Source: Sanderia malayensis
Lineage: Eukaryota > Cnidaria > Scyphozoa > Semaeostomeae > Pelagiidae
Direction: 5' to 3'
Assembly (NCBI GenBank): GCA_013076295.1
Contig: RQOL01000120.1
Span: forward strand, 1 to 64,000
Length of the DNA stretch: 64,000 nucleotides
Made by a program: the position numbers and the translations under genes. The notes beneath the pieces were generated by a model. That model had not been told where the DNA came from. It worked only from the letters and a program-made list of their open reading frames with translations, and did no database searches. This document shows positions 9,435 through 20,339 of the stretch, piece after piece; positions within the stretch are counted from its first letter, which is position 1, and each line of letters starts with the position of its first letter.

Positions 9435-9978
9435 ATGGCTACAAGTGCTAAAAGAAAGCCTGAGCCAGAAAAAAAATAGTTGTATGGCTTGTCGATAAAG
9501 TCAAAGTAATTATAGCTAATATATTAATTCATATTTCATCAGTTTTTAAGCACTTCATTATAATTAATTCAATTCTGTCATTCTTTGCTTTTGTATCCTA
9601 GGAAATAACATACAGAGACATTTTTAGTCTCAAGAGGGAATGTGCTGCCAGGAACAAAAAGTTCTCCTTGAACGACAAGGAGGGGAGGAGACTCCCCACA
9701 AAAGACATAGTGTAAGTATACCTTCTGTATTTGAAGCTCAGTTGTTCTATTGATATCTTCCAGATATTGTATAATATCCTTCCACCAAAAAACAACCTGT
9801 AACATAATTGTGTATTCACAGATCACAGAAGGAGGCCTTTATTAAAATTGGCAGAGGCCAAAGAAAGGCAAAACAAGAGAAAAAGGGTGGGAAGGCCACC
9901 CAAGAATTTTCTAGAACTTTGATGGTGGCCATGCCCACCCAAAGGGCTATAAAAATTATGCAGGACATGTGTAAATAG
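9435..9978 (+). CDS. Small spliced basic protein, Helitron passenger gene, unknown function
   Basis: Three exons are inferred: 9435-9505, 9602-9711 and 9822-9978. Each is bordered by GT/AG, and introns 1 and 2 begin GTAATT and GTAAGT. Exon 1 encodes MATSAKRKPEPEKK and then meets a stop. One extra A in the eight-A run at about 9470-9477 would open IVVWLVDKVK and make the exon exactly in phase with exon 2 (EITYRDIFSLKRECAARNKK...). The GT|A junction to exon 3 is also in phase, ending IMQDMCK-stop, for a total of about 112 residues. The product is Lys/Arg-rich with no recognised domain. The in-phase splicing across three exons argues that it was a real gene. The missing A is either decay or a sequencing error. 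Confidence 0.6.
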
Positions 9979-10005
9979 TTTCTTAACTAATTTACACATG
10001 TCCTG
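9961..10005. other. Hairpin spanning the passenger-gene stop codon
   Basis: CAGGACATGTGTAAATAG (9961-9978) pairs with CTAATTTACACATGTCCTG (9987-10005) with one bulged base and an 8-nt loop. The TAG stop lies at the tip of the left arm. Confidence 0.85.
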
Positions 10006-10141
10006 TTTTTGACCATGCATGAAAGAGACAATCATGAAATCAAAACCACTACATTAACACAAAATATAAAGTAAAATTATCCACTTTTCCATACAAAAAA
10101 TTTTTAAAACATTTCACATTTTTTGTTCATGCATGGTCAAA
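10006..10141. repeat. Fold-back with 16-bp arms
   Basis: TTTGACCATGCATGAA near 10008-10023 is the complement of TTCATGCATGGTCAAA at 10126-10141, enclosing about 100 bp of AT-rich sequence. It starts where the previous hairpin ends. Confidence 0.8.
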
Positions 10142-11772
10142 GTTTTATTATTCCTAATATATTTGTTCATATTATATGTTCCAAATGTTCTATTTTATAT
10201 GTTCCAAATGTTCCAAATTATATGTTCCAGTATTTTTAATATTTCAAGCACATTTTTAATAATTCAGAAAGCTTTATCAGTTATAAATGTTGACATGATT
10301 TCGTTGCAAAACCTTCACTTAATAACTTACCCAATGCATGGTATTCACTTTCATGAATGCGATGTTGCAGTTGCACCAGATAACGGTGGTCATTTATTCC
10401 CAGTATGATTCTTTTTTAAGCGATTTAAGCGATTCTAAACTCAGAAAATGAAACTGGAGTTAACACATTTTGAACAGTGAGTCAAAATACTTTATACATA
10501 CTCTTCAGATGGAAATGATTTAAGAAGATGCAGTTGGATTCTCACCATGCGTTTCTTCCTCATCAAACTATACTTGGCATGCCATTGCCATGATGTAGAT
10601 GTAATGATGTCATTCAATTTCACGTGCCATTTCGCCCTCCTACCTTTTTAACTCTGAGGGATGAGGGGAATTCCCTTTTCAATAACAAGTTTCCCGCCTT
10701 TTTAAGCACCTGACGTGTATAAACCAATCGTGGGAGCTGTATAGTACAATAGAAATGCCGCCTCTGATTATTCGCACAATTAGATTTTGCCTAATTTAAT
10801 TTAGTTGTCGAAGTTATCGATAGGATATAATTATATTGAATTATTTATCGCTGAGTAAGTATTACGAATGTTGTTTTTTCTAGCAACCTATCATTATAAC
10901 CTAAACAGCTTTTTCATCGCTATTTCCCTTAATAAATGTCAATATTTTTTGTTCTTCTTTCTATGCATTTCATGGCAAGAACAGGTTACGTGTTGTTCAG
11001 GCATCATATTTTTTATTAAATATTTATTTCAAGTTTATTAATAACTATTATCTTTCTTTTCTTACCATAGTTTTGAAAGACACAAGGCTCGGTAAGAAAT
11101 GAATTTATTCATTGCAGTTTTTCCTTCTCAGTATACCTCTTTAATTATTTGTTTACTTTATAAAAAGAGGCCCACCTTGGTCGATTTTCAAATAACGGAC
11201 ACTTCCCTTTTACAAACTTCTTTCAATAATTATGAAATGATATCTTCGTTACTTATGATTTTTAAATGTAACCTATGTGCAGCGAGCTACTCTTTACCAC
11301 GGATAAAAACATCATTTTTTTATGCATCTGGAATATTATGAAGAAACATTTATGGCGCCGTTTTTAACAAATTTACCCTGTAACAAATTTGTTGAATTCT
11401 TGATAACTGCCCTGGATTCAACAAGTTAATTTTCATTACGTACAGGTTTTCGGAGCCTCTTTTTATGATTCGTTTATTCATGTCAACAATAATTTTGATT
11501 TCAATTTACTTTCTTCCATTTTAGTAGCTGTTTACATTACAGAAACGAGCGCAGTTTAACGTGAGGGTTTTCATAAAATTTACATTATATTACATAGCAT
11601 TACTTTTATAACAATGATTTATTTACAACACTATACTTAACACTACCATACTCTTTAAATACATAATATTTACTTCTTTGTGTTGCAGCTTTACACAGGG
11701 CTATAATTATTTCCATTGTTGTTGCTATTGTGGCCAAGCAATAACATTTACAATAATATTGCCTAATTTAAT
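10142..11772. other. AT-rich internal Helitron stretch, no gene recognised
   Basis: Short local repeats of ATATGTTCCAAATG occur near 10175-10230. Several 70-90 residue frames are present, but none has recognisable content and none is bordered by consistent splice sites. The 3' part probably contains the promoter and leader of the RepHel gene. Confidence 0.4.
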
Positions 11773-11809
11773 TTGTCCCTGCTTCTTTTCCATATCACAA
11801 CTTGCACCA

Positions 11810-12567
11810 TGCCGCGTAAGTCCAGGAAAAGTATAACGGGCGACAGGCGTAGAAATCAAGTGCGGGAGAATGTGCAGCATAGGAGACAGATCAAGCAACA
11901 GCTTCCACCTCAACAGACAGGAAATGCCGATAACGTACTTGCAGCAGTCAATGATCTTCAACAATTGCAGCTCGAAAACCGTCAGCTAGAAGCCCCTGAA
12001 TATCAGCCATTTCCAGCACAGTATCCTCTTCCAGAGATACAGCCAATGGAGATGGACATGGAACCAGAGCTTCCCATTCTGAACCAAGAGCTTCCAGCAG
12101 CAGAACAGCCTGCAGACATCGAGATGCACGACGCAGTTCCAGTACCCGATGAAAATCAGATACCAGAACCCGTTGAAGATCAGCAAATGCAAGTTGACAA
12201 CCCTGTCCCCGAGAACAATGAAGCTGAAAACCTCATCCTCTTCTCGCCATTACCACACCACTTGAATAAAATGACCGGAACATGCATTCATTGTGGTGCA
12301 AAGTACTTCAAAGAAGAACTTAACTCCCGAAAACAATACAACAAGTGTTGTATGGGAGGTTTAATCACTCTGAATCAAATTGAACCACCTCCAAACAGTG
12401 TCATGCATTTGTACACTGGTGATACTGCCGAATCAAAGTATTTCTTAAAGCACTTCCGCCAATATAACTCACTAATGGCCATGGCATCATGGAAGGCTAA
12501 TATTGTACGTCATGCTAGAGCTGGACCACCATTATCACAATTCATGGAAAGGCATATCACATGACTG
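11810..12567 (+). CDS. RepHel exon 1: low-complexity N-terminus and zinc finger
   Basis: It starts MPRKSRKSITGDRRRNQV, a basic segment. A Gln/Pro/Glu-rich region follows, then CIHCGAKYFKEEL with a second Cys pair in KCCMGG, forming a C2-C2 finger typical of the Helitron N-terminus. The exon end should read IHGKAYHMTG before the donor G|GTAACT, but the upstream frame reaches that point one base out and hits TGA. A one-base indel near 12540 is therefore inferred. Confidence 0.8.
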
Positions 12568-12676
12568 GTAACTGATACAATATGATTCCAGTCATTATCA
12601 ATAAAACTTATTATTTGTTTATGCTGGCTACGATTGAATTTTTGTTTCCCTAACTTATGCTTTGAATCATTAACAG

Positions 12677-13857
12677 GTGTAACAGAAACAGACAGATCCA
12701 GAAAATATGCAGAACTTTACATCATGGATACGCAACAAGCATTGCAGGAACGGCAAAACACTGCAGGAGAACAGCGTCTTGATTTGGACATTGTTGCACT
12801 TCTCCAGAATGAATTAATGGCAGTCAATCGATTTGCACAACATTTTCGAAGCATGGGTGAAATATTGGAGGAACAGCGGCAGCAAGCTATTGCAAACGAT
12901 CAGCCTGTTCCGACATTCAAAATGATCATAACAGGTCGCCCACAACAAGATCGCAGATACGATAATCCAACTGCCAGAGAAATTGCAGCTATATATACTG
13001 TACAAAATGGAGGTGCACCAAATCCTGACGACAGAGAACTGGCAAGTTCAAAACAAGACGCGGAGATCTCATGAAGATTTACGCAACCAGTCCAAGTGCC
13101 GATCCTCTCACGTATCCATTGATGTTCTTTCACGGTGACAGAGGATACAGTTTGGACCTTCAACGGTTGCCTACTGCAAATGTAAGAGATCGACAACACA
13201 TCAATCGTGATCGCCGTACAAGACTGACTCTCACCGAATACTATTTATACAGAATCCAAATCAGGGATGCATTCTCAGCCATCCACATTGCATCACTTCT
13301 ATTTCAACAGTATCTGGTAGATGCATATACGAAGATAGAAGGCAATAAACTGCACTGGATTATGAATAATCAACGTCAGCTTCGTGTTGACACATATCGT
13401 GGCCTGATGGATCATCTCCACAGAAGAGCTGAAATCGAAAACCAGATGGCCAGGCTAACAATCCGAATCAGCCGTACATATTGATGTTGGCCGTGTTATC
13501 ATTCTACCCTCAACATTTCCTGGCAGCCAAGAAACATGTATCAACACTTTCAAGATGCAATGACAATCGTAAGGAAGTATGGCAAGCCAGACATCTTCCT
13601 CACAATGACTGCCAATCCTAAATGGAAGGAGATAGAAGAAAACATTCTACCACACCAGACGGCCAATGATCGACCGGACATTGTCACACGAGTATTCAAC
13701 TCAAACTCAAAGAACTACTTTAAGACATTCTGCACAAGCACATTCTTGGACATTCACAGCTCATGTGTAGGTCATAGAATTTCAGAAGAGAGGACTACCA
13801 CACGCACATATGATTCTGTTTCTTTCACAAGCTGATAAACCGAGAACACCACAACAG
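12677..13857 (+). CDS. RepHel exon 2: Helitron-like N domain and HUH motif
   Basis: It begins GVTETDRSRKYAELYIMDTQ after TTAACAG. It contains YPLMFFHGDRGY, AFSAIHIASLLFQQYLVDAY, YQHFQDAMTIVRKYGKPDIF, LTMTANPKWKEI and EFQKRGLPHAHMILFL. The His-Ala-His of the HUH nuclease lies at 13801-13809. The segments occur in the right order but in different frames. The donor is CAACAG|GTATTT. Confidence 0.85.
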
Positions 13858-13978
13858 GTATTTTTGAAATGTACTACTAATTCTATCTCTCATTCTTAAA
13901 TTGATATCCAATGCACAGTACAACTATTCTGTACGTCATTTCTATTATAAAATTGTTGATTATCATATTCATTATCAG

Positions 13979-15264
13979 GTGGATCAACTGGATATCAGCA
14001 GAGATTCCAGACCCACAGGATGCAAAATACACAAGTTGGTCCTAAAACACATGACACATGGACCCTGTGGAAATTTAAATCCTCGATGCGTATGCATGGA
14101 AAACAACAAATGCAAAAAGCACTTTCCGAAAGAACAAGTTGCTGAAACTCAAATCAATGTCAACGGCTATCCTCTCTACAGACGACGCTGTCTTCATCCA
14201 GTCAATGTGAATAATCGCATTTTTGGATGATACTTGGGTAGTGCCACACAACAGACACCTAATCATCAAATATCAGTGTCATATCAACGTGGAAATATGC
14301 AGTACAGTAAAAAGTGTCAAGTACATTTTCAAATATATCCACAAAGGACATGATATGGCACATGTTGAAATTCTTGAAGAAAATCAACAACAAGTACCTC
14401 AAGATATTGAACACGACGAGGTGCGCCAATACATCAACGCAAGATATATTGGACCACATGAAGCTGTCTATCGGCTTATGCAGTTTCCCATGCACGACAA
14501 AAGCCACACAGTCAAACGGCTTTCTGTTCATCTACCATTTGAGCAACAAGTCATCTTTCATGACAATGATGACGAACAAAGACTCAACAACATTGGTGAT
14601 AGAACAACACTTACAGCATGGTTTGAACTCAACCAGCAAGATCCAGCTGCACGTCAGTACCTCTACCATGAGATACCAGGAAGCATTATGTCTTCCGGAA
14701 CGTTCCAAAACATGGACAGCCAGACAACGAAGAACAATGCCAATCATTGGTAGAGTAACTCAAGTGCAGCCGAGACCTTGCGAGCAAAAATTTGCACTCA
14801 GACTTTTGCTATTGCATCAACGAGGAGCTACTTCATTTGAAGACCTTCGTACAGTAGAAGGTAATCTATGTGACTCCTTCAAAGATGCAGCACTAGCTCT
14901 AGGGCTATTAGAAGATGATGCCGAAGTCACACGTTGCCTTGATGAAGCTGTCATCTTCAATATGCCTTCACAACTCAGACAGTTGTTTGCATCATTGCTA
15001 CTCTTTCAAACGCCATCAGACATCAGAACTCTCTTCAATGCCTTCAAAGAAGCAATGAGTGAAGACTTTGTCAGACGTGATCAACTTAACAATCCAGACA
15101 TAACCTTCCAAGACAGACACATGTATCAATGTCTACTTGATATTGACAACAATTTGAAGGTTCATGGTTTGTCCATCACGAATTACGATCACCTTCCTCA
15201 GCTACCGGCCGACTTTGTCATTCAAGAACAAGGTGATTTACAACTTAACATGATGATATTCACT
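13979..15264 (+). CDS. RepHel exon 3: catalytic tyrosines and inter-domain region
   Basis: After ATTATCAG the frame reads VDQLDISRDS, then HMTHGPCG, NPRCVCMENNKCKKHFPK and GYPLYRRR. After a one-base shift near 14222 it reads WVVPHNRHLIIKYQCHINVE and KYIFKYIHKG. The two tyrosines at 14322 and 14334 are the YxxxY nucleophiles. Further on come ARYIGPHEAVYRLMQFPMH and YLYHEIP, then a shift near 14690, then KTWTARQRR and a long open helicase-proximal region. Confidence 0.85.
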
Positions 15265-15327
15265 GTAATAATTTAGCCAACATATACTTCTATTTATCCC
15301 AAATGAAACTGTTGTTTATGTTTTCAG

Positions 15328-16358
15328 AGGAAGATCACATGGATGTTGAAAACGAAAGAGAGCAAGGAGAAGAAATGCGCGCTGCATTGAATCCAGAACA
15401 ACGAGTTGTTTACACAGCCATTATTGGAGCAATTGACGCGCAATCTGAACAGAACTGTCACTTTCTCGACGGACCAGCTGGCACAGGGAAAACATTTCTC
15501 TACAACACGTTGGTTCGTAATCTTCATGCATCTGGACACAAAGTTCAGTGCATGGCTTGGTCAGGAATTGCAGCAACACTACTTATCAATGGCAGAACAT
15601 CGCATTCGCAATTCCAAATTCCAATACCATTGAAGCTGGAATCAACATGCAATGTCAAGAGACAGAGCCGAAGAGCACAGCTGTTGCGTGAAACAACCCT
15701 GTTCATATGGGATGAAGCTTCAATGATACCAGCATTGGCATTACAAGCAGTTGACAGACTGCTTCGGGATATCACAAGAGTTGAAAAGCCATTTGGTGGC
15801 AAATTCATGTTACTTGGTGGCGATTTCAGACAGGTCTTACCTGTTGTTCCCAAAGCAGGAAGGGAGAAAATCGTATCAGAGAGTCTTAAATCATATCAAA
15901 TCAGTGATTTGTGGGCACAGTTTCAACAACATCGCCTGCACACAAACATGAGAGCTGTTCAAGATGAATCTTACAGAGAATTCTCAGAATGGCTCCTAAG
16001 ACTCGGCAATAAACAAGAACCACATGATGCACTTGACAATATCACTTTGCCACATCAAATATGCACATCTTCGCAAGAGGAAATGCTCAACTTCATATAT
16101 CCCCAGCCTAATACACCACAGTCGCGCCTCATGCTGGATCCGGTAACCATGTCAGAACGTTGTTGTCTTACCCCAAAGAATGACTTTTCACATCAAATCA
16201 ATGACATCATTCTGGAAAGACTACAGACTCCTGACAGAACATACTACAGCACAGACAGTGTGATAACAGAGGATCCAGATGAGGAGGCGGCATATCCAAT
16301 TGAGTTTATCAACAATCTAACTCCTAACGGAATGCCATTACATCGACTTAGACTCAAG
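15328..16358 (+). CDS. RepHel exon 4: PIF1-like helicase motifs I-IV
   Basis: It is open throughout. Motif I is GPAGTGKTFLYNTL (Walker A, 15471-15494), motif II is FIWDEASMIP (Walker B), and motif III is LLGGDFRQVLPVVP. RLHTNMRA follows. The acceptor is TTTTCAG|AGGAAG and the donor AAG|GTATAA. This unwinding domain follows Rep in all Helitrons. Confidence 0.92.
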
Positions 16359-16500
16359 GTATAATCTTGCTATGTAATGATTACGTATACATGAATTGAA
16401 GTCCACATTAATAGCACTTTTTAAAGCCTGATTATCCTTCATTATCATCACAGTACTATAATGCAATACACATTGTTATTTGCAACTCTCTTTGTTTAAG

Positions 16501-16920
16501 GTTGGTGCAACAATAATTCTTCTAAGGAATCTAAATCCAAAGAAAGGTCTTTGCAACGGCACTAGACTTATTATACGCCATCTCCGACGTAACGTGATCA
16601 CAGCAGAGATCATCACGAAGGAACACAGAGGCCAGCAGGTCATGATTCCCAGAATAACATTGTCAACACAAGACACGGAGATGCCGTTCAACATCAAGCG
16701 ACGGCAATTTCCAGTCAGACTAGCATACTGCCTTACTATCAATAAGGCACAGGGACAATCTCTCAGGTATGTTGGTTTGTATTTACCTGAGCCCGTGTTC
16801 ACACATGGTCAGTTATATGTGGCCATGTCAAGAGCAACATCATTTGACGGGCTCAAAGTATTCCTCCCAGAGGAAACACACAGGAAGACAAAAAACATTG
16901 TCTTCCAAGAAGTCCTGTAA
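16501..16920 (+). CDS. RepHel exon 5: helicase C-terminal motifs
   Basis: It starts VGATIILLRNLNPKKGLCNG and contains AYCLTINKAQGQSL and HGQLYVAMSRAT, motifs V and VI of PIF1-like helicases. It ends at TAA 16918-16920. It is open over its full length and in phase with exon 4 (LK|VGAT). Confidence 0.92.
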   Translation, partial: VGATIILLRNLNPKKGLCNGTRLIIRHLRRNVITAEIITKEHRGQQVMIPRITLSTQDTEMPFNIKRRQFPVRLAYCLTINKAQGQSLRYVGLYLPEPVFTHGQLYVAMSRATSFDGLKVFLPEETHRKTKNIVFQEVL

Positions 16921-18990
16921 AGGTCTTCACAAACTTTTGAGCATAAATTGCGTTGCTCACAGAGGGTGTCAGTCTACCAAAATGCACATACACAAATTAC
17001 GGGGCTCAGATTGTGGTTCTAGCGGATCGGCATTGCATTACAGTGTGATGTTCCCTGTTGTGATATCAGCACAACACTCAGAAAGCAAAGCCGTTAAAAG
17101 CTTTGAACATTGCTGGTTTGCCTCGCCACTCCAGTCAATAAGATCCGCCAAGAACGATCCGGACACTTTCACAACACTCCAGTGTCCGGGGGTGTTCGCC
17201 AACAGCAACAACACATCTGGGTCCTCGGTAGCACCCGTATCAGAAGAGATATGCTTTGCCATGCTCTCCGATATTGCCTATGGGAGTATGGCTTTCCTTT
17301 TCTCTGTGAAAACTGCAATCTCTCCATTAACCATAACTGTTTTAACAATAATTAGCATTGGATTACACTCCTCTCAACCAATTAACTCATTTACTTATTC
17401 ATTATATCATTATAGATGACCCGATATTATTTAGTATTCTAAATTTGAATTGCAGTTTTCATGAACAAGGAAACCTCGAACAAAGGTTACCCCTTGAAGT
17501 TGGTGTTCGAGCTTTAAACTAATGTAACCGGCAATCTTCTTTTTTTACTACTACCAAACTTAATGGTGAAAACGCATTAATATGTGTCACGCGAGTATGA
17601 ATTCCTATTGAACAATGCTGTCGACATTGCTGAACACTCCACATGATGAAGAAATCAATACTATTTACAGACGGGACAAATTATCTCTCATTCATGTTCA
17701 CTATTCGATTTATAAAACATGAACATTAAATGGACATCAGAAGTATGTGTACATATTTATTCATGCATGTTAAAGCTCATGTTTTCCTTTATGAAATTGT
17801 ATGCCAAAAGTTTTTATAGTTGTGTGTAGCACATAGTTTGAGCTATCATGAATGATACTTACTTTTTACCGTTTATGTACTAATACATTATATGCAAAAC
17901 AATGCAGGATTAATCTACTCTCTTCTAATTTACTGAGCTTCGTCAATGTGCGTTCTTAATGAGATGCATTTCTGCTCTTCTTCTTCGTCAATAATAGCCC
18001 TTTATCAGCCATTGAAACGAGGTCGTTGAGAAACTTTGGCCTCTTTTCCATCAATGCTCAACGATAACTTTTGAAATATGAATTTGAAACAACTTGGCTT
18101 TGCATCACAAAAAGATCATCAAACAGGACAACTTATAATTGGGAAACTATTTCCAAATTTACAGGGGACATTTTCAATGTATGTTACAGGTAATACACTT
18201 ACACTTGATTTTTAACTTATTCCCAATTCCATTTCATCAAATTGTTTAACCATCTTAATTTTGGTTAGGCCATGAAAGCTTATTGCAACGAAATCGAAAA
18301 TTTTGATTAGTTATTTGATACCTTTATAGTTTATTTGCTTCAGAAATAGATGTTTTATGCCCTGACTACATGTGCCTGCCAGTCTTAGCTTGGATTTAAA
18401 CTAATTCTTGAAGTATTTACCAATTTATTGATTCCTTTTGTTCATTGCCTCCATGCATGTGTCACAAGAAAAATATATTGACATCCTCATCAAACTATTG
18501 TTATTTTTAATACTGATGATGGATGAAGCATTCGTAGACCAGTGGAAAAATGATTTTCACTCAGTTTGCATTTCCAACATCTTTTTTCATCTAATCCACA
18601 AGGGCTATTCATGAATATGCCTGCACAACTATCATGTTGTCCTATTATTCTATAACTATAATATCGTCATTTCATTGATTATTAATTCTTCCTTTTTCCT
18701 ATATGATTCTTAGTGAAACAAATACTGAAGTGATTAACCGAAGCTGTCAATGTCACTAATACTTGCTATTCACACCATGCAAATGTCAAATGACTGAAAC
18801 AAACATTAACCACACTATGCATGAAAAGTCAAAGAAATCCTTGAAAAACTCATGAAAGGAGAATTCTGTTTATGTAAGTTTCTATCACATTGTAATTTAA
18901 TTAGCTTTTGTGTCATGTTATTGCCTCATAGACTGATCTGGGACACAATAACAATGTATTACTTTTATCCTTGGGAGACAACATTGTACG
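16921..18990. other. Helitron 3' non-coding stretch
   Basis: No gene is assigned. A frame across 17038-17419 reads on both strands, but neither reading has a recognisable domain. The rest is AT-rich and featureless until the minisatellite begins. Confidence 0.4.
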
Positions 18991-18994
18991 TGGG

Positions 18995-20270
18995 GTTGAA
19001 AGAGGCATGAGCGATGCGAATGCAGCGCACGAAGTGCGCCCTACAGTCAATGTTTCTTGATATAGATAGACAGGCGAGCGCAGCGAGCTAACCTATTGTA
19101 CGTGGGGTTGAAAGAGGCATGAGCAAGCGAATGCAGCGCACGAAGTGCGCCCTATCAATCAATGTTTCTTATAATAGATAGACAGGCGAGCGCAGCGAGC
19201 TAACCCATTGTAAGTGGGTTGAAAGGGCATGAGCGAAGCAATGCAGCACACGAAGTGCGCCTATCAGTCAATGTTTCTTGATAATAGATAGACAGGCGAG
19301 CGCAGCGAGCTAACCCATTGTACGTGGGGTTGAAAGAGGCATGAGCAAGCGAATGCAGCGCACGAAGTGCGCCCTATCAATCAATGTTTCTTGATAATAG
19401 ATAGACAGGCGAGCGCAGCGAGCTAACCCATTGTAAGTGGGGTTGAAAGGGCATGAGCGAAGCAAATGCAGCACACGAAGTGCGCCTATCAGTCAATGTT
19501 TCTTGATAATAGATAGACAGGCGAGCGCAGCGAGCTAACCCATTGTACGTGGGGTTGAAAAGGCATGAGCGATGCGAATGCAGCGCACGAAGTGCGCCCT
19601 ACCAGTCAATGTTTCTTGATGATAGATAGATAGGCGAGCGCAGCGAGCTAACCTATTGTACGTGGGTTGAAAGAGGCATGAGCGAAGCGAATGCAGCGCT
19701 CGAAGTGCGCCCTATCAGTCAATGTTTTTGATAATAGATAGACAGGCGAGCGCAGCGAGCTAACCCATTGTACGTGGGGTGAAAAGAGGCAAGCAAAGCG
19801 AATGCAGCACACGAAGTGCGCCCTATCAATCAATGTTTCTTTATAATAGATAGACAGGCGAGCAGCGAGCTAACCCATTGTAAGTGGGGTTGAAAGGGGC
19901 ATGAGCGAAGCAAATGCAGCGCACGAAGTGCGCCAATCAGTCAATGTTTCTTGATAATAGATAGACAGGCGAGCGCAGCGAGCTAACCCATTGTACGTGG
20001 GTTGAAAGAGGCATGAGCGAAGCGAATGCAGCGCACGAAGTGCGCCCTATTAGTCAATGCTTCTTGATAATAGATAGACAGGCGAGCGCAGCGAGCTAAC
20101 CCATTGTACGTGGGGTTGAAAGAGGCATGAGCGAAGCGAATGCAGCGCACGAAGTGCGCCCTATTAGTCAATGTTTCTTGATAATAGATAGACAGGCGAG
20201 CGCAGCGAGCTAACCCATTGTACGTGGGGTTGAAAGAGGCATGAGCGAAGCGAATGCAGCGCACGAAGTG
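18995..20270. repeat. 113-bp minisatellite, about 11 units
   Basis: The unit contains GTCAATGTTTCTTGATAATA, GACAGGCGAGCGCAGCGAGC, CCATTGTACGTGGGGTTGAA and GCGCACGAAGTGCGC. The spacing of TGTTTCTTG is 109-114 bp over 11 copies. Each unit carries perfect short palindromes, such as GCGCAC-GAA-GTGCGC, that resemble the Helitron 3' hairpin region. It ends directly at the 3'-terminal ~70 bp of the Helitron. Confidence 0.95.
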
Positions 20271-20339
20271 CGCCAACCAGATTAAGCTTCTTTTACTTGA
20301 CGGGCTGGGGCGAACGAGCGAAGCGAGTGATGACCCTAG
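20268..20339 (+). repeat. Intact Helitron 3' terminus ending CTAG
   Basis: The terminal region reads CGCCAACCAGATTAAGCTTC, then GACGGGCTGGGGCGAACGAG, then CGAAGCGAGTGATGACCCTAG (last 21 bases; CTAG at 20336-20339). The palindromic GAGCGAAGCG core lies about 12 bases before CTAG. Confidence 0.88.

Larger units (their letters stand above)
11810..16920 (+). pseudogene. Helitron RepHel (HUH endonuclease plus PIF1-type helicase), spliced, frameshifted
   Basis: Five coding exons can be traced: 11810-12567, 12677-13857, 13979-15264, 15328-16358 and 16501-16920. In order they give an N-terminal zinc-finger region, a Rep domain with HUH and YxxxY motifs, and a PIF1-like superfamily-1 helicase. All key catalytic residues are visible. 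Reading requires roughly six single-base frame corrections (near 12540, 13050, 13470, 13520, 14222 and 14690, plus one near 13730). The copy as assembled is therefore not translatable, although no domain is missing. RepHel nicks at the TC and CTAG ends and drives rolling-circle transposition. It is the likely source of activity for the short Helitrons nearby. Confidence 0.9.
6744..20339 (+). mobile_element. Giant autonomous Helitron, 13.6 kb
   Basis: The 5' end is A|TCTAATATATATATTCTG, the canonical TC start preceded by A. The 3' end is GCGAAGCGAGTGATGACCCTAG (shown in part here as AAGCGAGTGATGACCCTAG), preceded by a GC-rich palindromic region and followed by T. Inside are a spliced RepHel gene, a small spliced passenger gene, microsatellites, exon-like tandem repeats and a 113-bp minisatellite. 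The same 5' and 3' ends recur at several places in the window. The first ~1.25 kb on its own resembles a non-autonomous copy with a damaged 3' end at 7930-8003. The long element could therefore have arisen by read-through of that failed terminator into downstream sequence. Confidence 0.85.

Noticed and set aside
17038..17419. Gene downstream of RepHel
   Set aside because: Both strands are open for 70-200 codons, but no domain, splice signal or conserved motif is visible.
18995..20270. CRISPR-like array
   Set aside because: There are 113-bp contiguous units with no unique spacers, in an animal transposon. It is a minisatellite.
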